A DNA stretch of 64,000 nucleotides. Source: Shewanella sp. Isolate13 (lineage in GTDB: Bacteria; Pseudomonadota; Gammaproteobacteria; Enterobacterales; Shewanellaceae). The notes below the pieces were generated by a model. The model was not told where the DNA came from. It searched no databases and saw only the letters and a list, made by a program, of their open reading frames with translations. Shown one piece after another: positions 53,618 to 62,909 of the stretch. The stretch spans positions 1 through 64,000 of the forward strand of contig NZ_JAKEVD010000006.1 in assembly GCF_022398325.1 (NCBI RefSeq). The letters are read 5' to 3'. The position numbers and the translations under genes are program-made. Positions within the stretch are counted from its first letter, which is position 1, and every line of letters begins with the position of its first letter.

Positions 53618-54238
53618 ATGCCAGACTTAACTTTATTAGCGGTGTTTTTACCGACCTTCTTCTTTGTTTCTATTACCCCAGGTATGTGCATGACGCTCGC
53701 TATGACGCTGGGCATGAGTATTGGCTTTCGCCGCACCCTATGGATGATGGTTGGTGAGCTGGTTGGTGTTGCGTTAGTTGCCGTTGCTGCGGTGATGGGC
53801 GTTGCTAGCATCATGCTTAACTACCCTGAACTTTTTGCCATATTGAAATGGGTAGGCGGACTGTACCTGTGTTATATCGGCGTCAATATGTGGCGTTCAA
53901 GAGGCAAGATGGCCATCATTGAAGGTCAGCAAACGCCTAGCGTCAGTAATGTAGAATTGATCTCACAGGGCTTTTTCACCGCTATCGCCAACCCAAAAGG
54001 CTGGGCGTTTATGGTGTCACTACTGCCGCCTTTTATCAGTGTCGAGCGAGATGTTGCTCCGCAGCTTATCGCGCTGGTCAGCATCATTCTATTCACAGAA
54101 CTCATCAGCATGATGGCCTATGCCGCTGGTGGTAAGAGCCTGAGAATATTCCTAAGCCGTGGCGACAACATCAAATGGATGAATCGCATCGCGGGTAGCT
54201 TAATGATTGGTGTCGGTGTTTGGCTTGCCCTAGGCTAA
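53618..54238 (+). CDS. LysE/RhtB-family amino acid exporter
   Basis: A 206-residue membrane protein of the LysE superfamily with six predicted segments. The N-terminal FFFVSITPGMCMTLAMTLGMSIGFRRT is the family signature, and AIANPKGWAFMVSLLPPF is the conserved mid-protein motif. Such proteins export amino acids such as homoserine, threonine or lysine; the substrate is not predictable. The stop codon lies in a triple GGCTAA hexamer repeat (54233-54250). Confidence 0.9.
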   Translation: MPDLTLLAVFLPTFFFVSITPGMCMTLAMTLGMSIGFRRTLWMMVGELVGVALVAVAAVMGVASIMLNYPELFAILKWVGGLYLCYIGVNMWRSRGKMAIIEGQQTPSVSNVELISQGFFTAIANPKGWAFMVSLLPPFISVERDVAPQLIALVSIILFTELISMMAYAAGGKSLRIFLSRGDNIKWMNRIAGSLMIGVGVWLALG

Positions 54239-54328
54239 GGCTAAGGCTAAGCCTCATACAAAATTAACGCATTAGTTAGATTGAATAAAATAACACAGCT
54301 AAAGAGCTGAAACTAAAGGGTAAACTTT

Positions 54329-54700
54329 ATGAAGTCGTTAACAATCCTGTTTTTACTATTGAGCACGTTAGGTTTGTCAGCTTGTACCTCGGTCAAGCTT
54401 TCTAATCTCACTCAGGAAGCCATTCCGACAGATAGCAGTCTGTCAGCAGAAAAAGCAATCATTAACGGCTGTAAAGCCAAAGGTTGGACCCCAATCAAAG
54501 TAGACAATAACACCATTGATGCCTATATAACGGTAAGGTCCCATAAAGCACATGTGCGTATTAGCTATGACGAACATTTTTATAATATCAACTATGTTGA
54601 TAGCACTAACCTAGATTATAACGATGGTGACATCCACCGAAACTATAATAAGTGGGTACACAAGTTAGCTGCTTCAATTCAGCATCAGTTCAACCGATAG
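54329..54700 (+). CDS. Small uncharacterised lipoprotein
   Basis: A 123-residue protein with a lipoprotein signal peptide (MKSLTILFLLLSTLGLSAC), the lipobox cysteine at residue 19. The mature part is small and has the HVRISYDEHFYNINYVDSTN segment, with no recognised domain. AAAGGG precedes the ATG. A terminator follows at 54729. It likely sits in the inner or outer membrane facing the periplasm; no function is proposed. Confidence 0.82.
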   Translation: MKSLTILFLLLSTLGLSACTSVKLSNLTQEAIPTDSSLSAEKAIINGCKAKGWTPIKVDNNTIDAYITVRSHKAHVRISYDEHFYNINYVDSTNLDYNDGDIHRNYNKWVHKLAASIQHQFNR

Positions 54701-54728
54701 CGCGAATTAACTCGCTGCTTGACCCACC

Positions 54729-54758
54729 AAAATGCCAAGCACAATGCTTGGCATTTTT
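54729..54758 (+). terminator. Terminator of the small lipoprotein gene
   Basis: AAAATGCCAAGCA, a short loop, and TGCTTGGCATTTT followed by TG. Flanking A/T runs make it possibly bidirectional. Confidence 0.85.
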
Positions 54759-54942
54759 GCGTTTATAGGCATGTTGAATCCACAGGATTTTGATGCTGGC
54801 CAGCGCCCTCCCCCATATTCTTCACACATTCATTCACCAGTAAAGCAACTAACAACCACCTATCTAGACACGTGTCTTGCATTGCACTAGTAAACACCTG
54901 TATACTCACCCAAACATTACTCGTCAACTGCGTGTCAGGAAC

Positions 54943-55272
54943 ATGTCTATATTATCTACTGTACATTTAATGAAAACAGTCACTCAATTAGCTGTGATTA
55001 TCGGTTTACTTGTATCAACGAGCCCCTACGCCATGACGATTGAAGGTAAAAAAGTATCGGTCAGTGCCAATCGCTCATCTGTCTATGTTGCAGCCTATAT
55101 GGCCCCAGTTCTTTGCCCTAAAGGTGGAGTGAATCTCACAGCCATTGGTGAGTATGCCGTCGATATAGTGTCACTATACTGCCTTGATGATTCACAAGTG
55201 GATACGCTGATTAAAGGGTTACAACAAGCGAGATCTGAATCTGCAAAACTAAAGGCCTTATCTAAGCAATAG
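54943..55272 (+). CDS. Uncharacterised small secreted protein
   Basis: About 109 residues, with a signal-like stretch TVTQLAVIIGLLVSTSPYAM and a mature part containing two cysteines (APVLCPKGG, SLYCLDDSQ). No known family recognised. The start is uncertain: ATG codons at 54943 and 54970 (and an upstream frame from 54877) are all open; none has a clear ribosome site. A weak AATGGCT hairpin follows. Confidence 0.6.
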   Translation: MSILSTVHLMKTVTQLAVIIGLLVSTSPYAMTIEGKKVSVSANRSSVYVAAYMAPVLCPKGGVNLTAIGEYAVDIVSLYCLDDSQVDTLIKGLQQARSESAKLKALSKQ

Positions 55273-55409
55273 TAGAACCTTAGCTAGACCTCAGCTAAAC
55301 CATAAAAAAATGGCTAGGCAAGCCATTGTTATAACGCGTTAAAACCCAAAGCGGTTACTCCGGCACTGATATGCCTGATAACCACAGGTATAAGCATCAA
55401 GGCCTACAT

Positions 55410-55697
55410 ATGAATAGCATTATTACCCTAAAAGTAAATCTAGCAAGTGCATTAAACAAGCAGCGTTTAGCCGAGGAGCGGCAACAAACTTTGAACTGGT
55501 TTGAGCGTCTATTAGACCACTCGCTAAATAATGCTAACGCACAAGTCGCTACTGCTAGATCAGCTCTGGCTGCAGCAACACATCAAGACAAAGCTGAGGA
55601 TGCAAGCCTGTACGACACACTTTGCACGGGTAATTATGCCGATACCAGCTTCATCAAGGCGACAGCTGCAGTTATTGTTCGAGCCATTGTCAGATAA
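55410..55697 (+). CDS. Uncharacterised small Ala-rich protein
   Basis: A 95-residue helical protein (NLASALNKQRLAEERQQTL, then NNANAQVATARSALAAATHQ) without signal peptide or known family. The chosen ATG follows AAGG; the frame is open 13 codons further. It lies in a row of five small, same-strand unknown genes. Confidence 0.6.
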   Translation: MNSIITLKVNLASALNKQRLAEERQQTLNWFERLLDHSLNNANAQVATARSALAAATHQDKAEDASLYDTLCTGNYADTSFIKATAAVIVRAIVR

Positions 55698-55799
55698 TGA
55701 TTAAATCTTCATTAATGAGCACTAAATGAACAAAGTGATTTTGTAGCATGACTGTTTAAAAACATCGCCCCACGACCCACTCTACTTCAAGGATTAACA

Positions 55800-56138
55800 A
55801 TGAACTACCTAGTTAACAATAAAGGCAATCGTGACCATATTGCCATTTATGGTGAGGGGGCAATCTTTGACCTTGAGCCACATCAGCATGGCTACGTAGC
55901 CTTAGAGCAAGCAAAAATAGGCGACTCGGTATTTGTTATCAATAAAAAACGAATAGTTGAATTTAAATATGAAATAACCGCCATAAAAACAAGCACCAAG
56001 GGCATCGTTCTATTTGGCAATCAGGTCGCTAACCCTAATGTTTTTTATCCATTACTCATTGAAGATAAAAATATTCAGTCACCCAAGATCAAAAATCACA
56101 TGATGCTACGTGGTTTTAACGCCGTAGCCTTCAGCTAA
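55800..56138 (+). CDS. Uncharacterised 112-residue protein
   Basis: A small soluble protein with a basic C-terminal half. It contains HIAIYGEGAIFDLEPHQHGYV and KKRIVEFKYEITAIKTSTKG, suggesting a beta-rich fold. AAGGATT precedes the ATG at 55800. No family recognised. It lies 31 bp before the next gene, so the two are probably cotranscribed. Confidence 0.72.
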   Translation: MNYLVNNKGNRDHIAIYGEGAIFDLEPHQHGYVALEQAKIGDSVFVINKKRIVEFKYEITAIKTSTKGIVLFGNQVANPNVFYPLLIEDKNIQSPKIKNHMMLRGFNAVAFS

Positions 56139-56168
56139 CCTATTTGTAACCGATTAAAGGACGAATGC

Positions 56169-56453
56169 ATGATGTATCAGACATATGTAATCACCTCAAT
56201 GACCACAGGTACTGCACTAGTCAACTGTAATATAGAGCATGAAGGGATGAGCAATAAGCAATATCTAGCCGAAGTGATGAGCTGGAAGCGAGCTGCAGAG
56301 TTTAAGCGAGAGCGAGATAAGCTATTGAGCTCTATTGATTGTATCTGCTCAGTCCACCCAATTGAGGATGCAGCAGGCTTTAATACCTTAATTAATACCT
56401 TGAAAGAAATTGGTTTCACTATGATAGGCAAACCAAGATTCAAGAAGGGATAG
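56169..56453 (+). CDS. Uncharacterised 94-residue protein
   Basis: A small basic soluble protein (MSWKRAAEFKRERDKLLSS and NTLKEIGFTMIGKPRFKKG) with a hydrophilic middle. Ribosome site AAAGGA lies 6 nt upstream. Two adjacent ATG codons exist; the first is used here. No family recognised. It is followed by a bidirectional terminator at 56497. Confidence 0.68.
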   Translation: MMYQTYVITSMTTGTALVNCNIEHEGMSNKQYLAEVMSWKRAAEFKRERDKLLSSIDCICSVHPIEDAAGFNTLINTLKEIGFTMIGKPRFKKG

Positions 56454-56496
56454 ACAAGTCATAAGCAAAAAAGAAAAGTTATTGTCATATATTGTT

Positions 56497-56530
56497 TATA
56501 AAACCGAGCCTATTTAGGCTCGGTTTTATA
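56497..56530. terminator. Bidirectional terminator overlapping the FemAB-like stop
   Basis: A perfect 16-bp inverted repeat (TATAAAACCGAGCCTA and its complement) with a TT loop. Its right arm overlaps the end of the minus-strand FemAB-like gene (stop at 56510), so that gene's last codons are part of the terminator. Confidence 0.88.
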
Positions 56531-57742
56531 AGGCAGCTTAGCTTTCAATTGTTGCATATAAATCTTAATATTTTGTGCCTCTTGTTGGGTGAAGCTCTCT
56601 ATCGCTGACCTAAATTCACCATGAACAACCTCATGATTGGAATAGGTTTCTATCGGCTCAAAGCCTCTTGCCACCTTATGCTCTCCTTGTGCCCCCGCAT
56701 CAAACACCTGTAATTTATTTGCAATGCAGTATTCAATACCTTGGTAATAGCAGGCTTCGAAGTGTAAAGCATCCATTTCTATCAATGAGCCCCAATAGCG
56801 ACCATACAGATGAGTTGCAGATTTAAAATACAATGCTGATGCGATTATCTGCCTTTGAGGCTCTCTCACTAGTAGTAGCACAATTTGTTCGCTCAATGTG
56901 CTTCCAATAGCCTCAAAGAATCCCAAGTTAAGATAACCATAATGCCCTGATCGTTTCGCGTAGGTGCTTTGGTAGCATGCATAAAAGTGTTGCCACAACT
57001 CTGCTGTCACGGCATCGCCTTCAACAAACTCAAAGGTTAAGCCCACCCTACTGACTTTCTGCCTTTCCTTTTTAATATCTTTACGCTTTCTGGAAGTAAG
57101 AGAATCAAGAAAGTGATTAAAATCAGCATAATTACGGTTAAACCAATGAAACTGAGTACTTAAACGTTGAAGGTTTTGTTGCTTAGATAACTGAGTAAAT
57201 TGAGATCTCGGTAAAAACAGACAGTGCCAACTGGAAAAACCATAATCAACTAGGCAGCGAGTCAGAGCCTGATTAACCACCTGCCACAACGCTTGTTGCT
57301 GCAAAGAAGTGTGTTCAAATATGCTCCCAAGACGCATGCCTGTAACTGGAGTAAACGGAATAGCAGCAAGCAGTTTAGGGTAATAAGGTATTTGATGGCG
57401 CTCATAGGCATCAGCCCATGCCCAATCAAAAATATATTCGCCGTAGGAGTGCGCTTTAATATAAAGCGGCATCACCGCAATAACGCCATCAATTTCATCA
57501 CCATTAACCTTGCGTACCAGCATATGCATTGGTGTCCATCCTGTCTTTGTACAGACACAACCGCAGGACTCAAGTGCCGCCAAATATTCATATCGATTAA
57601 ATGGATTACTATCACGCATTAACCTATTCCAGTTCTCTTTAGAAAACTGACTAATGGCGGCGATAAACTCCACTTGATAGAGACTTTCGTCGACAACAAT
57701 GCAAAAACGAGCGTCATGTTCATTGCCCAAGGCGCACTCCAT
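56510..57742 (-). CDS. FemAB-like/GNAT acyltransferase (DUF482 family)
   Basis: A 410-residue protein matching the FemAB-like 'peptidogalycan biosynthesis/recognition' family (PF04339): NRYEYLAALESCG, the DWAWADAYERHQIPYYPKLLAA segment, LFLPRSQF and KIERQKV-like KKERQKVSRVGLTFEFV. The C-terminal half shows the double-GNAT fold of aminoacyltransferases. Biological role unknown; often annotated as GNAT family N-acetyltransferase. The start lacks a strong ribosome site. It is divergent from ggt. Confidence 0.85.
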   Translation of the reverse strand: MECALGNEHDARFCIVVDESLYQVEFIAAISQFSKENWNRLMRDSNPFNRYEYLAALESCGCVCTKTGWTPMHMLVRKVNGDEIDGVIAVMPLYIKAHSYGEYIFDWAWADAYERHQIPYYPKLLAAIPFTPVTGMRLGSIFEHTSLQQQALWQVVNQALTRCLVDYGFSSWHCLFLPRSQFTQLSKQQNLQRLSTQFHWFNRNYADFNHFLDSLTSRKRKDIKKERQKVSRVGLTFEFVEGDAVTAELWQHFYACYQSTYAKRSGHYGYLNLGFFEAIGSTLSEQIVLLLVREPQRQIIASALYFKSATHLYGRYWGSLIEMDALHFEACYYQGIEYCIANKLQVFDAGAQGEHKVARGFEPIETYSNHEVVHGEFRSAIESFTQQEAQNIKIYMQQLKAKLPYKTEPK

Positions 57743-57924
57743 CGTTAAGTTAATCTTTGTGGTTGATTGGCTTAGTCATTCACAGCTAAGCCGCACTAGC
57801 GCCTCAACTTGCATTTGCAGCGAATAAACGTCACATTGCACACAGCTAAACAGTCACAATACTATAACCATTTAGCCTCATGCTATAACAGTCAAACTAA
57901 AACAATAATCATGAAGGATGTAAA

Positions 57925-59724
57925 ATGCGCGCTTTTAAGTCACCCTTGTCTAATTCTAGGTCTAGGTCTCGTTCGCTTAAGCCTTGTTCGTTTAAAGCAT
58001 TGGCCTTCGCCATTTCAATGGCTATTCCCCTAACGCTTACGGCCATAACTCCGCTTACCGCAACCGCTAAAGAAACCTCTATTTATAGCCATATTGCCAC
58101 CGCTCAGCCTATCTGGGCCAAACACGGCATGGTGTCGAGTCAAGAAGCCCTTGCCACGCAAGCGGGGGTTGAGATCTTAAAACAGGGGGGGAATGCCGTC
58201 GATGCGGCGGTAGCCGTTGGCTTTAGTTTAGCGGTAACCCTGCCAAGAGCAGGCAATATCGGCGGTGGCGGCTTTATGCTGGTTCACTTAAGCGAGCCTA
58301 ACAAAACCATCGCCATCGATTACCGCGAAATGGCGCCCGCTAAGGCCCACCGCGATATTTTTCTCGATGAGGATGGTAACCCCGTTAACAAACTCAGCCG
58401 TGAGCACGGTTTAGCCGTTGGCGTTCCCGGCACAGTGATGGGCATGGAGCTGGCACTCGAAAAGTACGGCACCATGAGCATGAAACAAGTGACCGATGCT
58501 GCGATTAAAATGGCTAAAGATGGCATTATCGTTACTCCCGATCTACAGGCCTCATTATCGGGACTTAAGAGACGCATCGCACAGTGGCCCAGTTCTGCCG
58601 AAATTTTTTACAAAGCCGATGGCAGTAATTATCAAAGCGGTGAGTTATTAAAACAGCCCGAACTCGCCCACTCCTTGTCACTCATTGCCAAGCACGGCAG
58701 CAAAGGCTTCTACCAAGGCGAAACCGCAGACAAGCTAGTTACAGCCATTCAAGAGGCTGGTGGCATCATGACCTTAGCCGATCTTAAAAACTATAAAGTG
58801 GTTGAGCGCGAGCCTGTGGTCGGTAAATATAGAGGCTATCAAGTGGTATCTATGCCACCTCCCTCTTCTGGTGGCATCCATATTATCGAGATGCTCAATA
58901 TGTTAGAGGGCTATCCGATTAAGGAATTAGGTCACAACACCGCCGCCACATTGCACTTAATGACCGAATCCATGAAACGCGCCTATGCCGACCGTAGCGA
59001 ATACTTAGGCGATCCCGACTTTTATGATGTGCCAGTCAACGCACTGCTCAGTAAAGATTACGCTAAACAGCTTGCCAAACAGATCTCCCCCGACAAGGCG
59101 ACACCTAGCAGCGAAATAAAACCCGGCGAACTTGCCCCCTATGAGAGCAATCAAACCACCCACTACTCTGTGGTTGATAAGTGGGGTAACGCCGTCTCTA
59201 ACACCTATACCCTCAACTTCAGTTATGGCTCTGGTCTCGTCGCAAAAGGCACGGGGATTTTGCTCAATAATGAAATGGATGACTTTTCAGCCAAGCCTGG
59301 CACCCCGAACGGTTATGGTTTAGTGGGCGGCGAAGCCAACGCCGTTGAGGGCAATAAGCGCCCATTGAGCTCAATGAGCCCAACCATAGTGATGAAAGAC
59401 GGCCAGCCCTATATTGTCACGGGTAGCCCTGGCGGGTCGCGCATTATCACTACGACCATGCAGATCATCATGAACGTCATCGATCACGACTTGAATATTG
59501 CCGAGGCGACCTATGCCCCTCGTGTTCACCATCAATGGCTACCGGACGTGCTGCGCGTTGAGCACTCTCTTAACCGTGATACCCAAAGCTTACTAAGAGC
59601 TAAAGGTCACGAAGTGAAAGTCAACAATGCCATAGGGTCTACCCAGTCGATTATGTTGACAGAGCAAGGCATATTTGGCGCCAGTGATCCCCGCCGCGCA
59701 GGTAGCGAGACCGCAGGTTACTAA
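57925..59724 (+). CDS. ggt: Gamma-glutamyltransferase
   Basis: A periplasmic Ntn-hydrolase that cleaves or transfers the gamma-glutamyl group of glutathione. The 599-residue proenzyme has a long Arg/Ser-rich signal peptide. The autoprocessing site is Q-T in ESNQTTHYSVVDKWGN, making Thr411 the new N-terminal nucleophile of the small subunit. Downstream conserved motifs include LNNEMDDFSAKPG, LSSMSPTIV, GSPGGSRIITT and APRVHHQWLPD. ATG follows AAGGAT. A terminator follows at 59798. Confidence 0.96.
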   Translation: MRAFKSPLSNSRSRSRSLKPCSFKALAFAISMAIPLTLTAITPLTATAKETSIYSHIATAQPIWAKHGMVSSQEALATQAGVEILKQGGNAVDAAVAVGFSLAVTLPRAGNIGGGGFMLVHLSEPNKTIAIDYREMAPAKAHRDIFLDEDGNPVNKLSREHGLAVGVPGTVMGMELALEKYGTMSMKQVTDAAIKMAKDGIIVTPDLQASLSGLKRRIAQWPSSAEIFYKADGSNYQSGELLKQPELAHSLSLIAKHGSKGFYQGETADKLVTAIQEAGGIMTLADLKNYKVVEREPVVGKYRGYQVVSMPPPSSGGIHIIEMLNMLEGYPIKELGHNTAATLHLMTESMKRAYADRSEYLGDPDFYDVPVNALLSKDYAKQLAKQISPDKATPSSEIKPGELAPYESNQTTHYSVVDKWGNAVSNTYTLNFSYGSGLVAKGTGILLNNEMDDFSAKPGTPNGYGLVGGEANAVEGNKRPLSSMSPTIVMKDGQPYIVTGSPGGSRIITTTMQIIMNVIDHDLNIAEATYAPRVHHQWLPDVLRVEHSLNRDTQSLLRAKGHEVKVNNAIGSTQSIMLTEQGIFGASDPRRAGSETAGY

Positions 59725-59797
59725 TAGTGAATTCTATATTGAGCAGTTTGTTTAATGAAGCTTTGCAATTAAGCCACTAAAACATCAGAGCGACACT

Positions 59798-59834
59798 CGG
59801 CCCTTACTAATATGGCTATAGTAAGGGCTTTTTT
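59798..59834 (+). terminator. Terminator of ggt
   Basis: GCCCTTACTA and its complement TAGTAAGGGC form a stem with a 9-nt loop, followed by TTTTTTA. Confidence 0.9.
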
Positions 59835-59999
59835 ATGGGTTGTGCAAAAGCTAGACAAACACGTAAACATTAAGCAAAACATCTGCGTAGCAGCCCAAAG
59901 CGATTACTCAGTCACAGTTTTCGATTCTATAACTCACTAGGATGCTAAACAAAGCTAAAACAGCCATTTAAATAGTCACTCATTTTGCGGAGCCAAACA

Positions 60000-60968
60000 A
60001 TGAGCCCTACTCAAGCAAACCAACAATCCCATAAAGTTACCCCAATTATCCTCGACTGCGATCCAGGCCATGACGATGCCATTTCCCTAATTTTGGCCAT
60101 GAGCAGCAGCGCATTAATGCCGCTAGCCGTCACCACCAGTGCGGGCAACCAAACCCCAGATAAAACCTTAAATAACGCGCTACGTATTCTAACGCTACTT
60201 GAGCGTCACGATGTCCCTGTTGCAGCGGGAGCACCTAAGCCTTTAGCCCGTGAGCTGATCATTGCCGATAACGTTCATGGTGAGAGTGGCCTAGATGGCC
60301 CAAAACTGCCCGACCCGGCTTTTGAGCCACTATCAATTTCAGGCATCGAATTGATGGCACAAAAGGTTCGTGAAAGCGATGAAGCGGTTACACTAGTGCC
60401 TTCAGGGCCGCTGACTAATATCGCTCTCTTTTTAGCTACTTACCCAGAGCTGCATAGCAAGATTGAGCGTATCGTACTGATGGGCGGCGCAGCCGAAGCC
60501 GGTAACTGGACGCCAGCGGCTGAATTTAATATCTTCGTCGATCCTGAAGCGGCAGATATGGTGTTTAAATCGGGCATACCTATTACCATGTGCGGCCTAG
60601 ATATCACTCACCAAGCACAGATCATGGATGAAGATATTGAGCGCATTCGTACCATTAACAACCCAGTCGCCAAGTGCGTCGCCGAACTTCTGGATTTCTT
60701 TATGATCTACCACAGAGATCCAAAGTGGGGATTAGAAGGTGCGCCGCTGCACGACCCTTGCACCATCGCATGGTTACTCAAGCCTGAGCTATTTACCGCT
60801 TATGACTGCTGGGTCGGTGTTGAAACCAAAGGTGAATATACTCAAGGCATGACGGTGGTTGATCGTTATCAGTTAACCAACAATCCACATAACACCCAAG
60901 TATTGTGCAAACTTGATAGACAAGGTTTTGTCGACTTAATCGTTGAGTGTTTAGAAGCTTACAATTAA
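60000..60968 (+). CDS. Nucleoside hydrolase (Rih-type)
   Basis: A 322-residue hydrolase that cleaves ribonucleosides to base and ribose. The calcium-binding aspartate motif is [17 protein letters not shown], and [16 protein letters not shown] with the C-terminal catalytic-region His are present; [18 protein letters not shown] and the [15 protein letters not shown] segment are family-typical. It resembles RihA/RihB, but substrate preference (pyrimidine vs mixed) cannot be assigned. The ATG at 60000 follows GGAG. The tandem-repeat region begins directly after. Confidence 0.9.
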   Translation: MSPTQANQQSHKVTPIILDCDPGHDDAISLILAMSSSALMPLAVTTSAGNQTPDKTLNNALRILTLLERHDVPVAAGAPKPLARELIIADNVHGESGLDGPKLPDPAFEPLSISGIELMAQKVRESDEAVTLVPSGPLTNIALFLATYPELHSKIERIVLMGGAAEAGNWTPAAEFNIFVDPEAADMVFKSGIPITMCGLDITHQAQIMDEDIERIRTINNPVAKCVAELLDFFMIYHRDPKWGLEGAPLHDPCTIAWLLKPELFTAYDCWVGVETKGEYTQGMTVVDRYQLTNNPHNTQVLCKLDRQGFVDLIVECLEAYN

Positions 60969-60972
60969 TAGT

Positions 60973-61233
60973 TTAGCCTTCGAATGAAGGCTAGTTACAT
61001 TTTTTGGGCTATCACTATCTGATAGGGAGTTATGAGTTGCGGCTTCATAGTTATCAATCGCCTGCAGCGGGCGTATGTGCAGACACTTCCGTGACACGCA
61101 GCGAGTCCATCCTTGGAAGCTCGGCCATGACGTCCTTGTCATGGACAGTCACGGCCGTATCTACACTTGATAATTGGAGTAATCATTAGGTTGTAGAGTT
61201 TGAGTTTCTAACTAGGAAATGCCCCAAAGTTGG
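60973..61233 (+). repeat. Tandem structured repeat, unit 1
   Basis: First of three ~262-bp imperfect tandem units. It opens with the hairpin AGCCTTC-GAAT-GAAGGCT and a T run, which can terminate the nucleoside hydrolase transcript. Inner hairpins are TCCA-TCCT-TGGA (61106-61117) and CCATGAC-GTCCTT-GTCATGG (61125-61144). It ends with TTTCTAACT...ATGCCCCAAAGT. No ORF with a ribosome site. Confidence 0.8.
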
Positions 61234-61496
61234 TTAGCCTTGGAATGAAGGCTGATTACATTGTTATCTGTGCTGTTGCTACAGGGAAGTGTGTTCTGCA
61301 TTGTAGCTTCATGGTTATCAATCGCCTCCAGCGGCCTTATGTACAGACACTGCTGCAAGACGCTGTAAATATGTCCCTATACGCTCTACGGTTTCATCCC
61401 TGAAACCGAAGCCCGCAGCCGTATCTACACGGGATAATTGGTGTACTCACTCGGCTGAGAGGTTTAGTTTCTAACTTGAAAATGCCCCAAAGTGAG
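61234..61496 (+). repeat. Tandem structured repeat, unit 2
   Basis: Second unit with the same order of elements. Inner hairpins are TATG-TCCC-TATA (61370-61381) and CGGTTTCA-TCCC-TGAAACCG (61389-61408). The stem sequences differ from units 1 and 3 but pairing is kept; the TCC(C/T/A) loops are conserved. Between units about 75-80% of bases agree by eye. Confidence 0.8.
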
Positions 61497-61815
61497 TTAG
61501 CCATCGAATGAAGGCTGATTACATTTTTTGTATTTGCTGCTACGGGGAAGAGTGTTCAACATTTTCGTTTCATGGCTATTAATCGCTTCCAGCGGGGTAT
61601 GTGCAGACACTGCTGCGAGACGCTGCAAGTACAATCCCTGTAAGCTCTGCGATGACATCCATGTCATCGAAGCCCGCAGCCGTATCAGCACTAGGTTAGA
61701 CAAGCACGATTCTGATGCTTAGGAGTAATAACTATACCGCTATGCTGCTTATCTCTGTTGCTCTTCTTCGTGATCTTCGTGCCCTCTGTGGTGAATAGCT
61801 TTTGCCCCAAAGCTT
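61497..61815 (+). repeat. Tandem structured repeat, unit 3 (diverged 3' end)
   Basis: Third unit; its first ~190 bp match the others and include TACA-ATCCC-TGTA (61630-61642) and CGATGACA-TCCA-TGTCATCG (61650-61669). The tail after 61690 is unrelated for about 110 bp before the terminal TTTTGCCCCAAAG returns, suggesting an insertion or rearrangement. Confidence 0.72.
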
Positions 61816-61857
61816 GCCAGATGTATGTAATCAACAATTACATAATCTAATCACAAT

Positions 61858-62850
61858 CTAGGTACGAACTTGCCCTGGTGAAACTCCAGTCCATGAACTG
61901 TACGCCCGAATAAACGAGTTTGGCTCTTGATAACCCAACAAGAAAGATACCTCAATGAGTGGTAGCTCGGTTTCATTTAAGTAATGTTCGGCTAATTGCA
62001 ACCGTACTTGCTTTAAGACAGCTTGATAACTAACCCCTTCACTAGTTAGTTTTCTTTGTAAAGTGCGCTTACTTATTGCCATGTGAGACGCAACAAATTC
62101 AATAGAGCTCTCACCTTGAGGAAGCAAATCAAACAAAATTTTTGATACCGAATCAGAAGTCGTACCATGATGGGGCACTACCTCCAACCTCTGCTTTAAC
62201 TCACCATCAAAAACAGACAGCATCATCTGATTATCAGTCAGGAATGGCATTCGAGCGTCCACAGCACGAAACGCAATGCTTGTTTTGAAACCTTGGTGAA
62301 TGGAACAACCAAAGTAAGCTTGATAGGCATTCAGGTTATTCGGCAGTTCTGGAAGTATAATTTCCACGGGTTGTACGTTTGACCGAGTAGCAAGCCGTGT
62401 CAATTGAGTGAAAAAGACTAGCTCCATAAGGTTAAGCATGCTCGGCAGTTCACCGTCATAGCCGTAACAACCGATATCAATACGAGTATGTTGCTCAGTT
62501 TGTTCGATAGTGAGTAACATTGGCCCGATTAGAGGTTTATATTCCTGGAGCCGTTTTACTGCCGCGTTAAGGTTCGCGCTGCATATTGCAGCGAATATTG
62601 GAGCATCAAATGACTCAAAACTCATAACTTGCGCAAACTTTAGCGCGATATCAATGCCTTTCACCTGAGCGGCAGCTTCTATACCATGCCATAGTTGGAA
62701 GTATTGATACGGGGTTAGTTGCACCTTATTTTGTTCAAACAACCTTGGTGGCAGTTCGGCAAAACCTAATATGTGTTGAAGCTCTATTCCCAAGTCTTTA
62801 AATAGCACTTTCCAGTTTGGAGGTATAACAAACTTACTCGCTCTTTTCAT
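61858..62850 (-). CDS. AraC-family transcriptional regulator
   Basis: A 330-residue regulator of the OruR-like AraC group: an N-terminal PF12625-like arabinose-binding domain (about 20-200) and a C-terminal AraC HTH (about 235-330), with IEFVASHMAISKRTLQRKLTSEG and the closing LIEVSFLLGYQEPNSFIRAY and SPGQVR. The neighbouring SDR gene on the same strand, 59 bp upstream, is a possible partner. Inducer unknown. Confidence 0.9.
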   Translation of the reverse strand: MKRASKFVIPPNWKVLFKDLGIELQHILGFAELPPRLFEQNKVQLTPYQYFQLWHGIEAAAQVKGIDIALKFAQVMSFESFDAPIFAAICSANLNAAVKRLQEYKPLIGPMLLTIEQTEQHTRIDIGCYGYDGELPSMLNLMELVFFTQLTRLATRSNVQPVEIILPELPNNLNAYQAYFGCSIHQGFKTSIAFRAVDARMPFLTDNQMMLSVFDGELKQRLEVVPHHGTTSDSVSKILFDLLPQGESSIEFVASHMAISKRTLQRKLTSEGVSYQAVLKQVRLQLAEHYLNETELPLIEVSFLLGYQEPNSFIRAYSSWTGVSPGQVRT

Positions 62851-62909
62851 CGCAACACTTTAACCTATTGACACTACAGATTCCGACTATATCAAATTAG
62901 CCCGTTACT

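Noticed and set aside
60973-61815. CRISPR array or coding genes in the repeat region
   Set aside because: Units are ~262 bp, there are no short repeat-spacer units or cas genes, and the small ORFs there lack ribosome sites.
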